This document shows, piece after piece, positions 9,334 through 19,308 of a DNA stretch of 64,000 bases. Origin of the DNA: Parietichytrium sp. I65-24A (Eukaryota > Sar > Bigyra > Thraustochytrida > Thraustochytriidae); NCBI GenBank assembly GCA_012862575.1, contig BLSF01000096.1, positions 43,512 to 107,511 of the forward strand, given 5' to 3'. The notes under the pieces are model-generated. The model worked only from the letters and a program-made list of their open reading frames with translations. It did not search any database and was not told the DNA's origin. A program made the translations under genes and the position numbers. The stretch's first letter is position 1, and each line of letters starts with the position of its first letter.

Positions 9334-10904
9334 ATTGCCCTTTCCTGCGGCGTGTGGCAGATTCGCCAATCCAATTACTCTGCCGGTCGACCAACCGTCC
9401 TTCCTGGCGGAAACCTAGTCCCTTCAAACCCACTCGAGATTTCAACTCTGGCGCTGACTCTGCAGAGCAAAGCCGTCCCCGTTGCGATGCAGAGTTCCTT
9501 CCTTCCTTCCTTCCGCTGGTCTCTAAGCACTTTTCCGCGCCCCAGAGAGTTGCAAAGCCCTTTCCCGCGTAACTTCTTTCGTGGCCAGATGCTTGAAATG
9601 ATGGCGTTCGGGTCGCAGCTGACAGACTCACCGCACGGTCTAAGCCTCCTGCCTGCCTCTTTCTTGAGTTCTGTTGGCGGTACGGATGACTTTGTCGACT
9701 TGTTCTTCACAGGGCTCCTCCTCGTCGTCCTTCTTCTTAACGCGATAGCAACCCTGCGGTGTGCTATCCGCCACGGTCTGGGAGACAATAGCAAGTTGAT
9801 GTTGGAAGTTGAACTGGCAAGCAGAGCAAGTGACAAAGGACATGAAAGGTTACAACAGGCGATCGAAAACTTCGAAAAAGCGTCCGTCATGAGACATAAA
9901 GTCGGGGCGAGAGAAAGAGAGAGAGAAGAGAAGACGCAAAGTCAATCTTGGCAGTATTTTTGTTTTACAACTTGCGCAGCATGTATTCTATAGTGTTAAA
10001 CGATTCGTATTGGCTTTTATTCCATCTCGCATGGCTGTCACGGTGATTGTTGTTCTCACGCGCACTGCCACCGTTGTCCTTCATTGTTGAACAATGACTG
10101 TGAGTATCCGTGAGTTATTGATTATTATGTCCACTCCCATACTCCCAATGCAATTGATTCACTGTCACTTCCAAGTCAAAGTCCTTCAACCGGTAAACGG
10201 TCATTTGTCGACCCTGGCTCAAGAAATTCATGTTTTAATTTAGTTTGCCACGTATAAATGGTTATACATATATTAATAGCACATATTTGAAATCAGCAGA
10301 TAGACGTATGACTGCAAGCTCCGCTCAATGCTACACCAGTCCCATGCTTGCAAGTGAATGGGAGATAATTCTATCGAAGGGGGTAGATGTTGGAGTAAGA
10401 TGCCACACCCATTGGAAAAATGTGGAGATGTAAAAATGTGAAATGGAAAGAAATGGAATGTGTCTTGCACATACAACACTTCCGAATACCTCTCCAATAC
10501 TTTCAAATACTTCCATACTTCCAACATCTTCCAACGAGTCACTTTGCTCTAATCATAAAAAGCGTTCCGAGAGTCTATTCTTCCGATAGTTCACTCGTTC
10601 GTTCGTTCATTCACGGAGCAAAGCGGAGAACTTTGTTGATGGGTGCGAAAAACGCACGTGCACGAGGCTTCGTTCGATCCAAGGCATGTACTTGATCATC
10701 AAGTTGCTGGCAAGCCTCGCTTGACTTGACTTTGGTCTTCAGAGACTCTGAATGCATTGTTGCTTCTTTTGCACGAATAGTGGTGGAGACTTTGGCAAGC
10801 CGTAAAAAGGCTCAAAGGCTCGAAAGAAGGATCAAGGCTTCAAAGTTAGCGCACGAGGAGGTTGCGGCATTTGCATTCCAGGTTGAGCAGGTCCCACAGC
10901 GGAT
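9334..10904. other. divergent intergenic region between calpain and the HEAT-like gene
   Basis: The two flanking genes are transcribed away from each other, so both promoters should lie here. The region holds a CCTT repeat (about 9497-9518), a purine GA-rich tract (about 9908-9935) and a possible short membrane-protein ORF listed separately. No RNA gene was recognised. Confidence 0.5.
9589..9993 (+). CDS. possible small single-pass membrane protein (doubtful)
   Basis: From the ATG at 9589 (MLEMMAFGSQ) a 134-codon frame contains one strongly hydrophobic stretch (LFFTGLLLVVLLLNAIATL). A charged helical part (LASRASDKGHERLQQAIENF) and a basic tail encoded by the GA-rich repeat follow. A membrane anchor plus coiled-coil tail is a plausible layout. 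However, I recognise no family, and the opposite strand also has open frames here (for example 9640-9843, with CSAC near its start). The ORF could be chance or the other strand could be the coding one. Confidence 0.22.
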   Translation: MLEMMAFGSQLTDSPHGLSLLPASFLSSVGGTDDFVDLFFTGLLLVVLLLNAIATLRCAIRHGLGDNSKLMLEVELASRASDKGHERLQQAIENFEKASVMRHKVGAREREREEKTQSQSWQYFCFTTCAACIL

Positions 10905-12224
10905 ATGGACAGCGGGGTGGCCTTGAAACTTGCGCAGACCAGCGACAATGAGCTCGTGGTGGCGAACGCTCTGTTAACGCTGGCTTTCGAGGCTGCGAAG
11001 AGTAAAGAGGTTGCTCAAAGTTGCGTGCAGATGTTCAAGCCGCTGCTGGCGCACAAATCTAGGATTGAGAAACACACAGACGCCCTGGTCAGGTTATACG
11101 GCTCGTGTACCGGGCATGAGATTTCGCTGGAGGAGTTTGACGTGGCTCTCGCGAAGCTTTTGCTCTCCGGTTTGCGTTCAAACGACAGTAAGGTTCGCCA
11201 GTTTGCTGTGTTTGGGTTGGGGAACTTATGCTGTGACAACAGACCCGCACGAGATGTGGTAGTCGCTTCGAGCGAGTTTGCTGAGTTATTGGGCGAACAG
11301 AACAAGGACGACAACCTTTTCGGGTTGATTGCAAACATAAGCGTAGACTATCCAAGCGAGGAAATTGCCGCTGTCGTGATACAACATGCCGCGTTCAACG
11401 CAAACGCGGCTTTTTCTCTCGCAAACTGCGCTCGCAGCAAATGTGTAGTCGTAAAACGAGACCTGGTGGAGGAGATGTTGAGATCCACTGACAAAGTCAT
11501 TCAAGCCAGTGCGCTGGACATTGTGGCTTCTAGTCCCGCTTCACAGATAGGGCCTTCTCCTGCGCTGTGCTGGATGACCGAACACGTCGACGGAGACGTC
11601 AAGAGGAAGGCCCAGCGGCAAGTGAATCGTTTCGTGGACGACGATTTGCTGGCCCTGTTAGAGCGCGGATGCGTTCCCGTGCTATGGCAGCTGTCGATCT
11701 CAGCCAAGGCCATCGACAAACTGTCTCAAACCTCTTTCGCGGGATCCGCATTGAAAGCCCTGAGAGAACGGCTGACGGCAACCGTTCACCAACTTCTTCT
11801 TCGCACCATCTCTATGGAGGGAAATCAAGCCCTTCGTGGCCATGTTGCGACGGCTCTAGTCCATCTCGCCCCGAGCGTCATGGCCAACAAGGAGCCACTC
11901 ACGAAGATAATAGACATGCTAGACACTCCGGAGGGCCGTCAACCTGCTCTCATCTTCTTCTCTGCAATTCACGGCAAGATGGTGCTTGGGTATGGCGAAG
12001 GAAACAATGCTACGGAAGGGGAGGGCCCTCTGCTCGATGAAAGCGTCTCCATCCAGGAAATCTGTTTGCTTTTAGGAACCAAAAACCCTGAGCAGAAGAA
12101 AAAGCGAGACGAAGCTTTCAGTTTGCTCTTGGATCGGTTCGATGAGCTCTACTCGTCCAAATCTAAGCAAGGCATCCACAAGGCGTTGTTTGAACTGTGT
12201 ACCCTGGAGCTTGCGCGAAGCTAA
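10905..12224 (+). CDS. HEAT/armadillo-like helical-repeat protein, function unknown
   Basis: An intronless 439-codon frame starts at ATG 10905 (MDSGVALKLA). The protein is built of repeated amphipathic helices rich in Leu, Ala and Val, for example LLSGLRSNDSKVRQFAVFGL followed by GNLCCDN and LEEMLRSTDKVIQASALDIV. This is the look of ARM/HEAT superhelices, which serve as protein-interaction scaffolds. It has no membrane segments, signal peptide or catalytic motif. It is convergent with the phosphatase gene 304 bp downstream. I do not recognise a specific orthologue. Confidence 0.7.
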   Translation: MDSGVALKLAQTSDNELVVANALLTLAFEAAKSKEVAQSCVQMFKPLLAHKSRIEKHTDALVRLYGSCTGHEISLEEFDVALAKLLLSGLRSNDSKVRQFAVFGLGNLCCDNRPARDVVVASSEFAELLGEQNKDDNLFGLIANISVDYPSEEIAAVVIQHAAFNANAAFSLANCARSKCVVVKRDLVEEMLRSTDKVIQASALDIVASSPASQIGPSPALCWMTEHVDGDVKRKAQRQVNRFVDDDLLALLERGCVPVLWQLSISAKAIDKLSQTSFAGSALKALRERLTATVHQLLLRTISMEGNQALRGHVATALVHLAPSVMANKEPLTKIIDMLDTPEGRQPALIFFSAIHGKMVLGYGEGNNATEGEGPLLDESVSIQEICLLLGTKNPEQKKKRDEAFSLLLDRFDELYSSKSKQGIHKALFELCTLELARS

Positions 12225-12528
12225 TGTATGTAGTGATGCGGAGACGAGGTGGTCAACCAGTCTTTGCACGTTTTCGGGCTACTCTTCGAGCTTGAATTGA
12301 CGCGGAGGTCAGCCTCCAGCCCCAGGGGAGCTCGGGGTAAACCATGTGTACTAATTTAACTTTCAATCACTTGATTTGTACTTTATGTCTATTTAATTTA
12401 CTGTTCTGTTGTTGCACAACAGAATCTGGAAGGAAGACAGAAAGCTACGTCAAGGCAAGGACAAATTGTGCAGATTACATACATTCACCAGATCTAACTC
12501 TCTTGGTTGCGGTCACACGGACGACCTC
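12225..12528. other. convergent 3' spacer
   Basis: This is the shared 3' region of two convergent genes. Around 12345-12415 it is AT-rich, as expected for polyadenylation signals. I see nothing else in it. Confidence 0.5.
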
Positions 12529-13209
12529 TCATTCTTGTGCTGCTCTGAGAGGCTCAAGCGCCATTGCAACATTGCCGATTTCCTCTTCATCTTCCTCCAC
12601 AGACTCGAATACTTGTTGCTGTTGCCGAGAGTTCCAAAGAGCCTCCTGCGAGGACCTCTCGAACACGGAAGGCAGCCATGTCGGCGCATACTTCTTCTTG
12701 ACGCGGACTCGGTTCACATCGAATAGCTCAATAAACTGCTGGTCCATGAATCGCGCCTTAGGCTCCGACGCCTTCCTGTATTCGTCCAACGTGGAGCAAA
12801 GCGCCCAGCCGCAAGACTTGCGCAGACATCCTACGAGGCACCCCGTGCGATGTTTTCCCTTGTTGCAGTGGATCAGAATTGGATGGTTGCGCGTGTCGAG
12901 CAAGACCTCGAGGGCCATGCGAATCATATTCTCCGGGATATCAACAAAAGGCTCTTTATTCCCCGGCACTCCAAACTGGAACAGCTCGATGCCATTCTCC
13001 TCATTAAACTTCTGGTTCGCCTCCGGATACTCCTCCAGCACCAGCGTCAGGATGCTCTTCAGGCCGATGTGAATCAAGAACGGCAAGTTCTTCTTCTTCG
13101 GAAACCCTGACCTGTACACCCCAGGGAACACCATCGCAAAATTTTGCGGCGGGATCAGCGTCTCTTCTGGGTGCGTCCCGTCCTTGCCATCTTTATGAGA
13201 CGCTGCCAT
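12529..13209 (-). CDS. Siw14-like atypical dual-specificity phosphatase (PFA-DSP)
   Basis: The first ATG is at 13209 (MAASHKDGKD), giving 226 residues. The signature P-loop HCNKGKHRTG has nucleophile Cys115 and Arg121, and the upstream IPPQNFAMVFPGVYRSGFP is typical of the plant and fungal atypical dual-specificity phosphatases related to yeast Siw14. The family is known to hydrolyse inositol pyrophosphates (5-PP-InsP) and, in vitro, phosphotyrosine. The core ends near residue 185. A C-terminal extension carries an acidic Glu-rich stretch (about residues 204-213). There is no signal peptide, so it is probably cytosolic. Confidence 0.88.
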   Translation of the reverse strand: MAASHKDGKDGTHPEETLIPPQNFAMVFPGVYRSGFPKKKNLPFLIHIGLKSILTLVLEEYPEANQKFNEENGIELFQFGVPGNKEPFVDIPENMIRMALEVLLDTRNHPILIHCNKGKHRTGCLVGCLRKSCGWALCSTLDEYRKASEPKARFMDQQFIELFDVNRVRVKKKYAPTWLPSVFERSSQEALWNSRQQQQVFESVEEDEEEIGNVAMALEPLRAAQE

Positions 13210-13865
13210 CTCCAACGAATGTATGACCCAATCCCACCGTCCCTTTCACGTTAAACGCGATCTCGTGCACGACTACTCCATACATACACACATACAAACA
13301 CATACGCACATACACAATTGCCCCTTTCAAAGTTCAATTACGCGCCCCACAGCTCTTGCGCGTACTGAGTACCATCGCTTCCTTCTTTTCATCCCATCTC
13401 TCTATATCTCTCTCCCCGGACCGAAATCACGCCTCCCACCGGCCAACGACTACTATCAGTAGTAGCCGCACAGTAGGAGCGGCCTCCCGATCGGCGGCAA
13501 GGCGCGAAAATAGTGTCCGCCACTCTCTCCCAGTCTCACTGTCACTGTCATTGTCACACAGTTAGTATCAATCAATTATTGGTCAAGAGGAGAGAGAGCG
13601 ATCGTCAGTGTTTGCCGTAAGGTGGGCACTAGAGTTCTGGTTGTTGTGGTTTGAGTCCAATGAGTGCATTGAAATGCATTGAATGTGAATGTGAATGTGA
13701 GTGAGTGCAATGCAATGAAAGCAAGAGAGAGAAAGACAAAGAGAGAGACAAAGAGAGAGAATTTGGAGACGCAGGTGGAGGGGCGAGCGCGGAGAAGTAG
13801 GGTTTCGTTCGGATTGGGTCAGGCTGGTCTAGGGCGGCTGGTCACCGTCCCTACGTGGTGCGCGC

Positions 13866-13910
13866 ACTCAGTGCAGTCAGTGTAGTTAGTGCAGTCAGTG
13901 CAGTCGGTGT
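13866..13910. repeat. GTGCAGTCA short tandem repeat
   Basis: About four imperfect copies of a GTGCAGTCA / GTGTAGTTA unit lie just upstream of the CTTTGN array. Confidence 0.65.
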
Positions 13911-13954
13911 GGGTTGTCACTCGCGGATCCAACTCAAGAAGGTGTCTGTGGCTC

Positions 13955-14270
13955 TGACTTTGGCTTTGTCTTTGACTTTGACTTCGGCATTGTCTTTGGC
14001 TTTGTCTTTGTCTTTGGTCTTTGTCTTTGTCTTTGTCTTTGTCTTTGGCTTTGACTTTGGCTTTGCCTTTGGCATTGTGTTTGGCATTGTGTTTGGCATT
14101 GTGTTTGGCTTTGACTTCGGCTTTGGCTTTTGACTTTGGCTTTGGCATTGTCTTTGGCATTGTCTTTGACTTTGGCATTGTCTTTGACTTTGGCTTTGAC
14201 TTGACTTTGGCTTTGGCTTTGACTTTGGCTTTGACTTTGCTTTGGCTTTGGCTTTTACTTTGGCGTTCAG
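13955..14270. repeat. CTTTGN hexamer array of about 315 bp
   Basis: Some fifty imperfect hexamers (CTTTGG, CTTTGT, CTTTGA, with ATTGTG/ATTGTC variants) run in one orientation. The strand is almost free of internal A-rich codons, so it translates into alternating Phe-Gly/Leu-Ala or Lys-Pro/Lys-Ala repeats. These are repeat artefacts, not genes. The array lies about 210 bp upstream of the tRNase Z start. Confidence 0.9.
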
Positions 14271-14481
14271 GTGAATGTTAGTTGCTTGATTGGAGAGCTG
14301 GGGAGCGCGAAGCTTGGCCGTCGTTGGCCGCGGAGGCTGCGCAGGTTCCTGCGTTTGCGGTGCGGTTGTCGGTTGTCGGTTCTCGGTCGCGATTGGGGTG
14401 CAGGAGTGTTGGCGAGGTTGCATTGTGGTGATCATTTCTTTTGGTGGGATTTGAGTGTTCTGCGCTCGTGAGAAGGCCGAG

Positions 14482-16985
14482 ATGGAGGTGGGGGTTCGGG
14501 TGGTGGTGACAGGGAATGGAGGGGCGGGGACCTCCCCGAGCATAGTCGTCAAAGTTGACCATGCAAAGTCGTTCATGGCATTGGACAAGATTTTGGCGTC
14601 GGGAAAGCAGAGCGATGAGTTCAAAATGTGGTATAAGTATGCCGCAGGAGCCGCAGGTCAAAGCTGTGTGTGGGCCGCAGTCGTAAACGCCGGAGAAGGC
14701 ACACAGCGGTCGGCTTGCCAATTTGGATGGCTTAGGGGAACCAAGGTGAAGGCCATGCTTGCCACGCAGCTCGAATACTGTGGGGGGCTCGCAGGGCTGG
14801 TATTCGGACTTGGAGAAAGAGGGAGCGGCACTCTAGCGGTTCGCGGTCCCACTGGAATGGAGGAATACGTCAAAGCCTTCGGTAGATTTGTGAAACGCGA
14901 CTGGCCCAAATTGAACGTCAAAGTCTTGCAGAGCTCAGATTGCCATCGGGCCAAATTCGAAGACGACGGTCTGGTGGAGATCCTCACCGTCACTCTTACC
15001 ACTGCAAACGTTGCTCCAGAGTGCCCACTCCCTAACTATTGCCACTGGTGTGGTCTGGACGCTGCTCAGCACCAGTCCGATGAAGAGGTTGAGGAAGGGA
15101 GTGACGACGAAGAGAGTGAGGAGGAGAGCGACGATGAAGAAAGCGAGGAGGAGAGCGACGACGAAGAAAGCAATGAACAGAGTGACGGGGATGATGACTT
15201 GCAAGATGAAAAGGAGGAGAAGCAGTTGGGTGCACTTTGTTACATTCTCCGCTGCTGGAACAAGATTACTTATGACGGGAAATCTCGCGCAAAGGACGCT
15301 GAGGTGTGCGGTTTTTTCGCTGTTGTTGACTGTCCAACCGTTGCATGTATTCCAAGCCTAGTGAAGAGCGTTCACTTTCAAGGCGGGAGGAGCTGCACAC
15401 ACTCTCTTCAAGCAATCTTTCATCTTGGGCCACGAACTGTTATTCAAGACCAGCGATACAAAGAGTGGATGGCTTCCCTCGCGACAACTAGACATATTAT
15501 GGTCCGTCACAATTCCGAGGATATGGACGGCTGTGCAGATCCTTTCCCGTCGTCTCTTCGCTGGGCTGCCAGGCTGCGTACGGGAACGCCGCAGATGTTT
15601 CCGAAGGAGGACACCATCGACCTGAGGCACGCTGATAGAAGAGAGGAAGAGAAGATTGTTCAGCTCGGGGAAGGGAATGCGCACTATTTGAATGGCAGTC
15701 TGAATGTGCAGGTCGAGTTTCGCGCAGCTGTGGATGGGTCCACGGTTATACTCGTCAACAGTTCCGAGGCCGAGACGCCCGTTCGCCAAGCAAAATCAAT
15801 TCGCGAAGTAGAAACCGAAGCCGCAAATTTGGCCGCACGAATATCGGATTCCAACGAGATTGAGATTGAGGACGATTCGGGCTCGGCAAGCCCAATTACG
15901 AAGAGAGCGAAGACATCTAGCCTACGACGCAGTCCTGCGCTCACGTTCCTTGGGACAGGTTCTGCAAAACCATCAAAGTTGCGAGGTTGTAGCGCGATTT
16001 TGGTTCATTTTCGCCATGGGTTCGCCCTCTTAGATGTTGGGGAAGGGACATACGGGCAACTCTTGAGGCTCTACGGCCCAGAAGACACGCGCGAAATCCT
16101 TCGTGGACTACAGTGGATTTGGGTCAGCCATAAGCATTTGGATCACCATGGCGGAATTGGATTAATCATTAAGGAGCGTGCAATGCTGGGCTGCCAAGAT
16201 CCTCTTCCGGTAATCGCTCCTCCGGAAATGGCCCTATTTCTGTCAGAGCATCTTGAATTGCTCTTTTCGTCAACCGAAGCTGCAAAGTCGTCGTACCGGT
16301 TCAGAGACTGTTTGGGGGTTGACAGGGACATTCACGGCGCTCGAAGCTGCCCAGTCTATCACTGCAAAGACGCGTATGCCGTTGGGTTCCCGCTTCAGCT
16401 GCAAGATTTGAGTTGGATCTGGCTAGTTTATTCGGGGGATACACGCCCCTGCCCAAATATGTGGGCACATCTAGGCAAACCTTCTGCGTTCTTGGCATCG
16501 CCGTACATATGTTGGCGATACGCCGCTCTTATTCACGGTAAGTGTTGGTACTGAGAAGCGACGATGTTGCAGTTTCATCCAATACCGCAAGTGATGTGTT
16601 TCAACTGACAACCTTTTCTTCTACGTGGTGAAAATTATCCTTTGTGTTATACTTATATAAAATGCCAAAAGAGGCAACCTTCGATGATAGCATGATAAAG
16701 CATGCCAAGGCGAAGAAGCACAGTACAACTTCAGAAGCGCTCAAAGCTGCAGGGGCGATGGGCTGCGACGTTGTATTCTTGACTCATTTCAGCCAACGTT
16801 ATCCAAGATTTGGCGCGACCGACAGTCGGTCGGGTCACGAGCGCATCCCAACGATCGTTGCGTCCGACCTCATGGTAGCGGATCTTCCGGTGGACATTTC
16901 GTCGCTCTATCTTACAGCTGGGCAAATGGCAGAGGCTGCGGCTCGACTGGAGGAGTTTCAACTGGGGACAAAAGAGGCCGTCTAG
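14482..16985 (+). CDS. ELAC2: long-form tRNase Z (ELAC2-type tRNA 3'-processing endonuclease), two exons
   Basis: Exon 1 is 14482-16537 and exon 2 16672-16985; joined they give 789 residues. The C-terminal half is the catalytic metallo-beta-lactamase domain, starting at LTFLGTGSAKPS. It carries the Zn-binding HKHLDHHGG box near residue 549, the SGDTRPC motif near 650, then HEATFDD, the KKHSTTSEA loop near 698 and LTHFSQRYPRF. The N-terminal half is the degenerate lactamase-like half of the long form and contains an acidic Asp/Glu/Ser repeat (about residues 199-238). The enzyme cuts the 3' trailer from pre-tRNAs in nucleus and/or mitochondria. A stretch of about 14 residues before the splice site (around SPYICWRY) looks inserted relative to the family. 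The stop lies inside the oppositely oriented neighbour. Confidence 0.9.
16538..16671 (+). other. intron of tRNase Z gene
   Basis: The intron is 134 nt with donor G|GTAAGT and acceptor CAAAAG|AG. Splicing restores the family motif HEATFDD across the junction and keeps the frame. A CTGAC branch-site-like motif is at 16605-16609, and the acceptor is the first AG after it. Confidence 0.88.
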
Positions 16986-19308
16986 AGGCTTGGTCCACGA
17001 GTTCTGCGTCCTGGGAGAAGCCAATGATGAGACTAGTCGTCGGGTCACGGATCATGCAGTTGTTCCGCACCCTGACGTGTCCATGATTCCAGCCGTTAAA
17101 GCGCTTGAGCGCTTCCACTGCCCGAGACGAGCCGAAGAAGGGGTGAGCAACGCAGTCATCCGTAAACCGATGGCCCATTGTCACACAGCAAGTGTCGTTG
17201 ATGACCATGGAGTGCCCCTCGTCTAAGCAAATGCTAAATATGGCTTGCAAGGGCATAAGTTGTGCTCGGCACAGGTCGATGGGAAATACCCATCTTCCCT
17301 CCACGAAAACGGGGTGATACGGGGTGATGACAAGCCCTGCCTCAAGTGTTACCATATGCGTTCCCGTTTCAAAATCCAGAACTGTTTCAAGCACACACTT
17401 CACCTCTGCCGTACCTGTCGGACTGTGAGGCGAGTGCACTTTGTCACCTCGCACAAGGGCCCCGACAGGCTTTAGAGAGCCGTCGGCCATTCTGGCGGTG
17501 CAATGGCTGGCAAAACATGGATTCATGCTGTTCAAGAAGAATCGGGCCATGTCATCTTGCACAATTTGCGCTGTGGGTACGCTCCCCTGGCCATATCTTC
17601 CGGTTTCCTTGATCGAGGGTGACGGCGCTGGGATAGTGATGAATGCTTTCTCTGCGTCTTTGCGGAAGTTGTCAAACAATGCTCCATTGCCATACATTTG
17701 AACACCAGGGTCCTTAAAGTTGTTGCAGTACTGAAGTGCATGCGCAAGGAACAGGGAAGGAAGGTAGTGTCTACCCCATTTTTTCATATAATCAGTCCTC
17801 TGTCCTGCAATGGAAATCTGACCCTCAACATCCTTGATGAGCCCTTCTATTTGTTCCTTGTGCGGGGCCAGAGCGGCTGCGGTCTTCAGTTTTTCAAGTT
17901 CTGCTAGAGTTTCAGCAAAAACGGGTGCTTTCACCAACCCGGGGTAGGTGTTTATGATCTTCTGTACACAGTCAAGCAGTTCGTCGCGGGCTCTTGTAAC
18001 CTTGACGAGGCCGCCTAACTGCACAGACAGCGTCTCTCCAGGTTGAATGTAGCAGCTCTGACGCACACGTCTGGCGCTGCTATCTCGTGCGCTGAACCGG
18101 GCGGTCGCTTGTAGTATGGGCTCGTCCCATGCGGAGTCCAACTCCATTGTCTCAACGTCCACGATGAAGGAGCGAGACTGGCCAAAGCACACAGAACCAA
18201 TCCTCACCTCCAAAAGTTCCGACTCGGACAGCGTGGTTGGAAGCTGGGACAACACCGGGGTTCGTGAGCTGATCTTGGCCCCTCCAAGCGCTTGCACATC
18301 TATTATCGTGCTTTGCGAGAACGCCGTTCTTGCTCTCGCATATGCGTGGATGAAGGTGGTGCCCACCATCCCAATTTCTGGAATGAATGAGAATGCTCCG
18401 TCTCCCTCCATGGCAATCGAGTACAGGAGATCGGTGTCTAGAGAATATCCGAATCCAAACGTGCTGATGCTGAAAGGAGGTGAATTTTCTCCAAACTCTT
18501 GTTGAAGGTACCCTTTGAGAGTCTCCATGTGTCCTCGGGGCGGCTCGATGTTTGGTTCACCATCTGTGAGCAAAAAAATGTGGTTCATCGTCCCTTCACA
18601 TTTGGAGGAAGTAACAACCTCCATTCCGGCCTTGAGTCCCGCCCAGAGGTTTGTCGAGTTTTTCGGCTCAAGACTCTCGATTCTGTCAAGAAGGGTGTTT
18701 TTGCCTCGTTCTGTCGTCAAAGTGGGACTGCACACCACAGATGCATTTGTGTGGAACGACACAATGGACATGCTGTCGTCCGGTCCCATCATCGCAAGAA
18801 TTGCTTTCACAGAGTGCTTGACAATATCCAGTCTGGTGAGTCCGAAAGACTCGCTCGTGTTGCCTCCATTTTGAACTTCAGCTTCGAGGCCCATCGAACC
18901 GCTGATGTCAATCACGCAGCAAATATGCGCTGGCTGCAAGTTGCCGACAGCGCGCTGCGAGGGCGGCGCGACATTCACCAAAAAGCTCTCCACATTTGGC
19001 AGCATCGAATATTTGGAGTCCGAACGAGGCAGAGCTGCGACCATCACCTTGAGCGTCGTTTCAGCTGGCAACAAGGAGTCGGCCTCGACGAAGGACCCCG
19101 TGGGCGTCCGGGAGCCATGCTCCTTTAGATAGGTCTCAATACTCTCCCTCTCGTACACGAACCCTTTGCGATCGATTACAGGCTCTCTTGCGCGCTCTCC
19201 CGACATGGAGCAGTAGTACATGGACTCCTCTTCACACTCTGTGTTGTCTGGAGAGCCCGACAGTCGGCGTGGCACCGACCGCCTTGCAATGTTGCGCAAG
19301 AAGTTCAT
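16912..19308 (-). CDS. U-box / von Willebrand A / Vint (VWA-Hint) protein
   Basis: The first ATG is at 19308 (MNFLRNIARR), giving 798 residues. A U-box-like segment lies at about 32-85 (YYCSMSGERAREPVIDRKGF, then YERESIETYLKEHG), which suggests E2-binding ubiquitin ligase activity. A VWA domain begins near 123 with an intact MIDAS motif (VIDISGSM) and LTDGEPN. A middle Vwaint-like region follows. From about 592 comes a Hint-type Vint domain: CFASHCTARMADGSLKPVGA, VRGDKV, VITPYHPVFVEGRWVFP, VTMGHRF and HPFFG. Vint domains are related to inteins and Hedgehog autoprocessing domains, with the first Cys as nucleophile. The order U-box, VWA, Vint is known in fungi and protists but the function is poorly understood. 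No signal peptide is seen. Its 3' coding end overlaps that of tRNase Z. Confidence 0.88.
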   Translation of the reverse strand: MNFLRNIARRSVPRRLSGSPDNTECEEESMYYCSMSGERAREPVIDRKGFVYERESIETYLKEHGSRTPTGSFVEADSLLPAETTLKVMVAALPRSDSKYSMLPNVESFLVNVAPPSQRAVGNLQPAHICCVIDISGSMGLEAEVQNGGNTSESFGLTRLDIVKHSVKAILAMMGPDDSMSIVSFHTNASVVCSPTLTTERGKNTLLDRIESLEPKNSTNLWAGLKAGMEVVTSSKCEGTMNHIFLLTDGEPNIEPPRGHMETLKGYLQQEFGENSPPFSISTFGFGYSLDTDLLYSIAMEGDGAFSFIPEIGMVGTTFIHAYARARTAFSQSTIIDVQALGGAKISSRTPVLSQLPTTLSESELLEVRIGSVCFGQSRSFIVDVETMELDSAWDEPILQATARFSARDSSARRVRQSCYIQPGETLSVQLGGLVKVTRARDELLDCVQKIINTYPGLVKAPVFAETLAELEKLKTAAALAPHKEQIEGLIKDVEGQISIAGQRTDYMKKWGRHYLPSLFLAHALQYCNNFKDPGVQMYGNGALFDNFRKDAEKAFITIPAPSPSIKETGRYGQGSVPTAQIVQDDMARFFLNSMNPCFASHCTARMADGSLKPVGALVRGDKVHSPHSPTGTAEVKCVLETVLDFETGTHMVTLEAGLVITPYHPVFVEGRWVFPIDLCRAQLMPLQAIFSICLDEGHSMVINDTCCVTMGHRFTDDCVAHPFFGSSRAVEALKRFNGWNHGHVRVRNNCMIRDPTTSLIIGFSQDAELVDQASRRPLLSPVETPPVEPQPLPFAQL

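Larger units (their letters stand above)
13210..14481. other. divergent promoter region, repeat-rich
   Basis: This lies between the divergent phosphatase and tRNase Z genes. It holds an ACAT-type repeat (about 13278-13315), GA-rich tracts (about 13585-13602 and 13722-13765), a GTGCAGTCA repeat (13866-13910) and the long CTTTGN array (13955-14270). I recognise no gene, although the array leaves long ORFs open on both strands. Confidence 0.55.

Noticed and set aside
13819-14624. Lys/Pro/Ala repeat proteins on the minus strand and Phe/Gly/Leu repeats on the plus strand
   Set aside because: These are translations of the CTTTGN array in several frames. No non-repeat domain is attached and the tRNase Z gene overlaps the right part.
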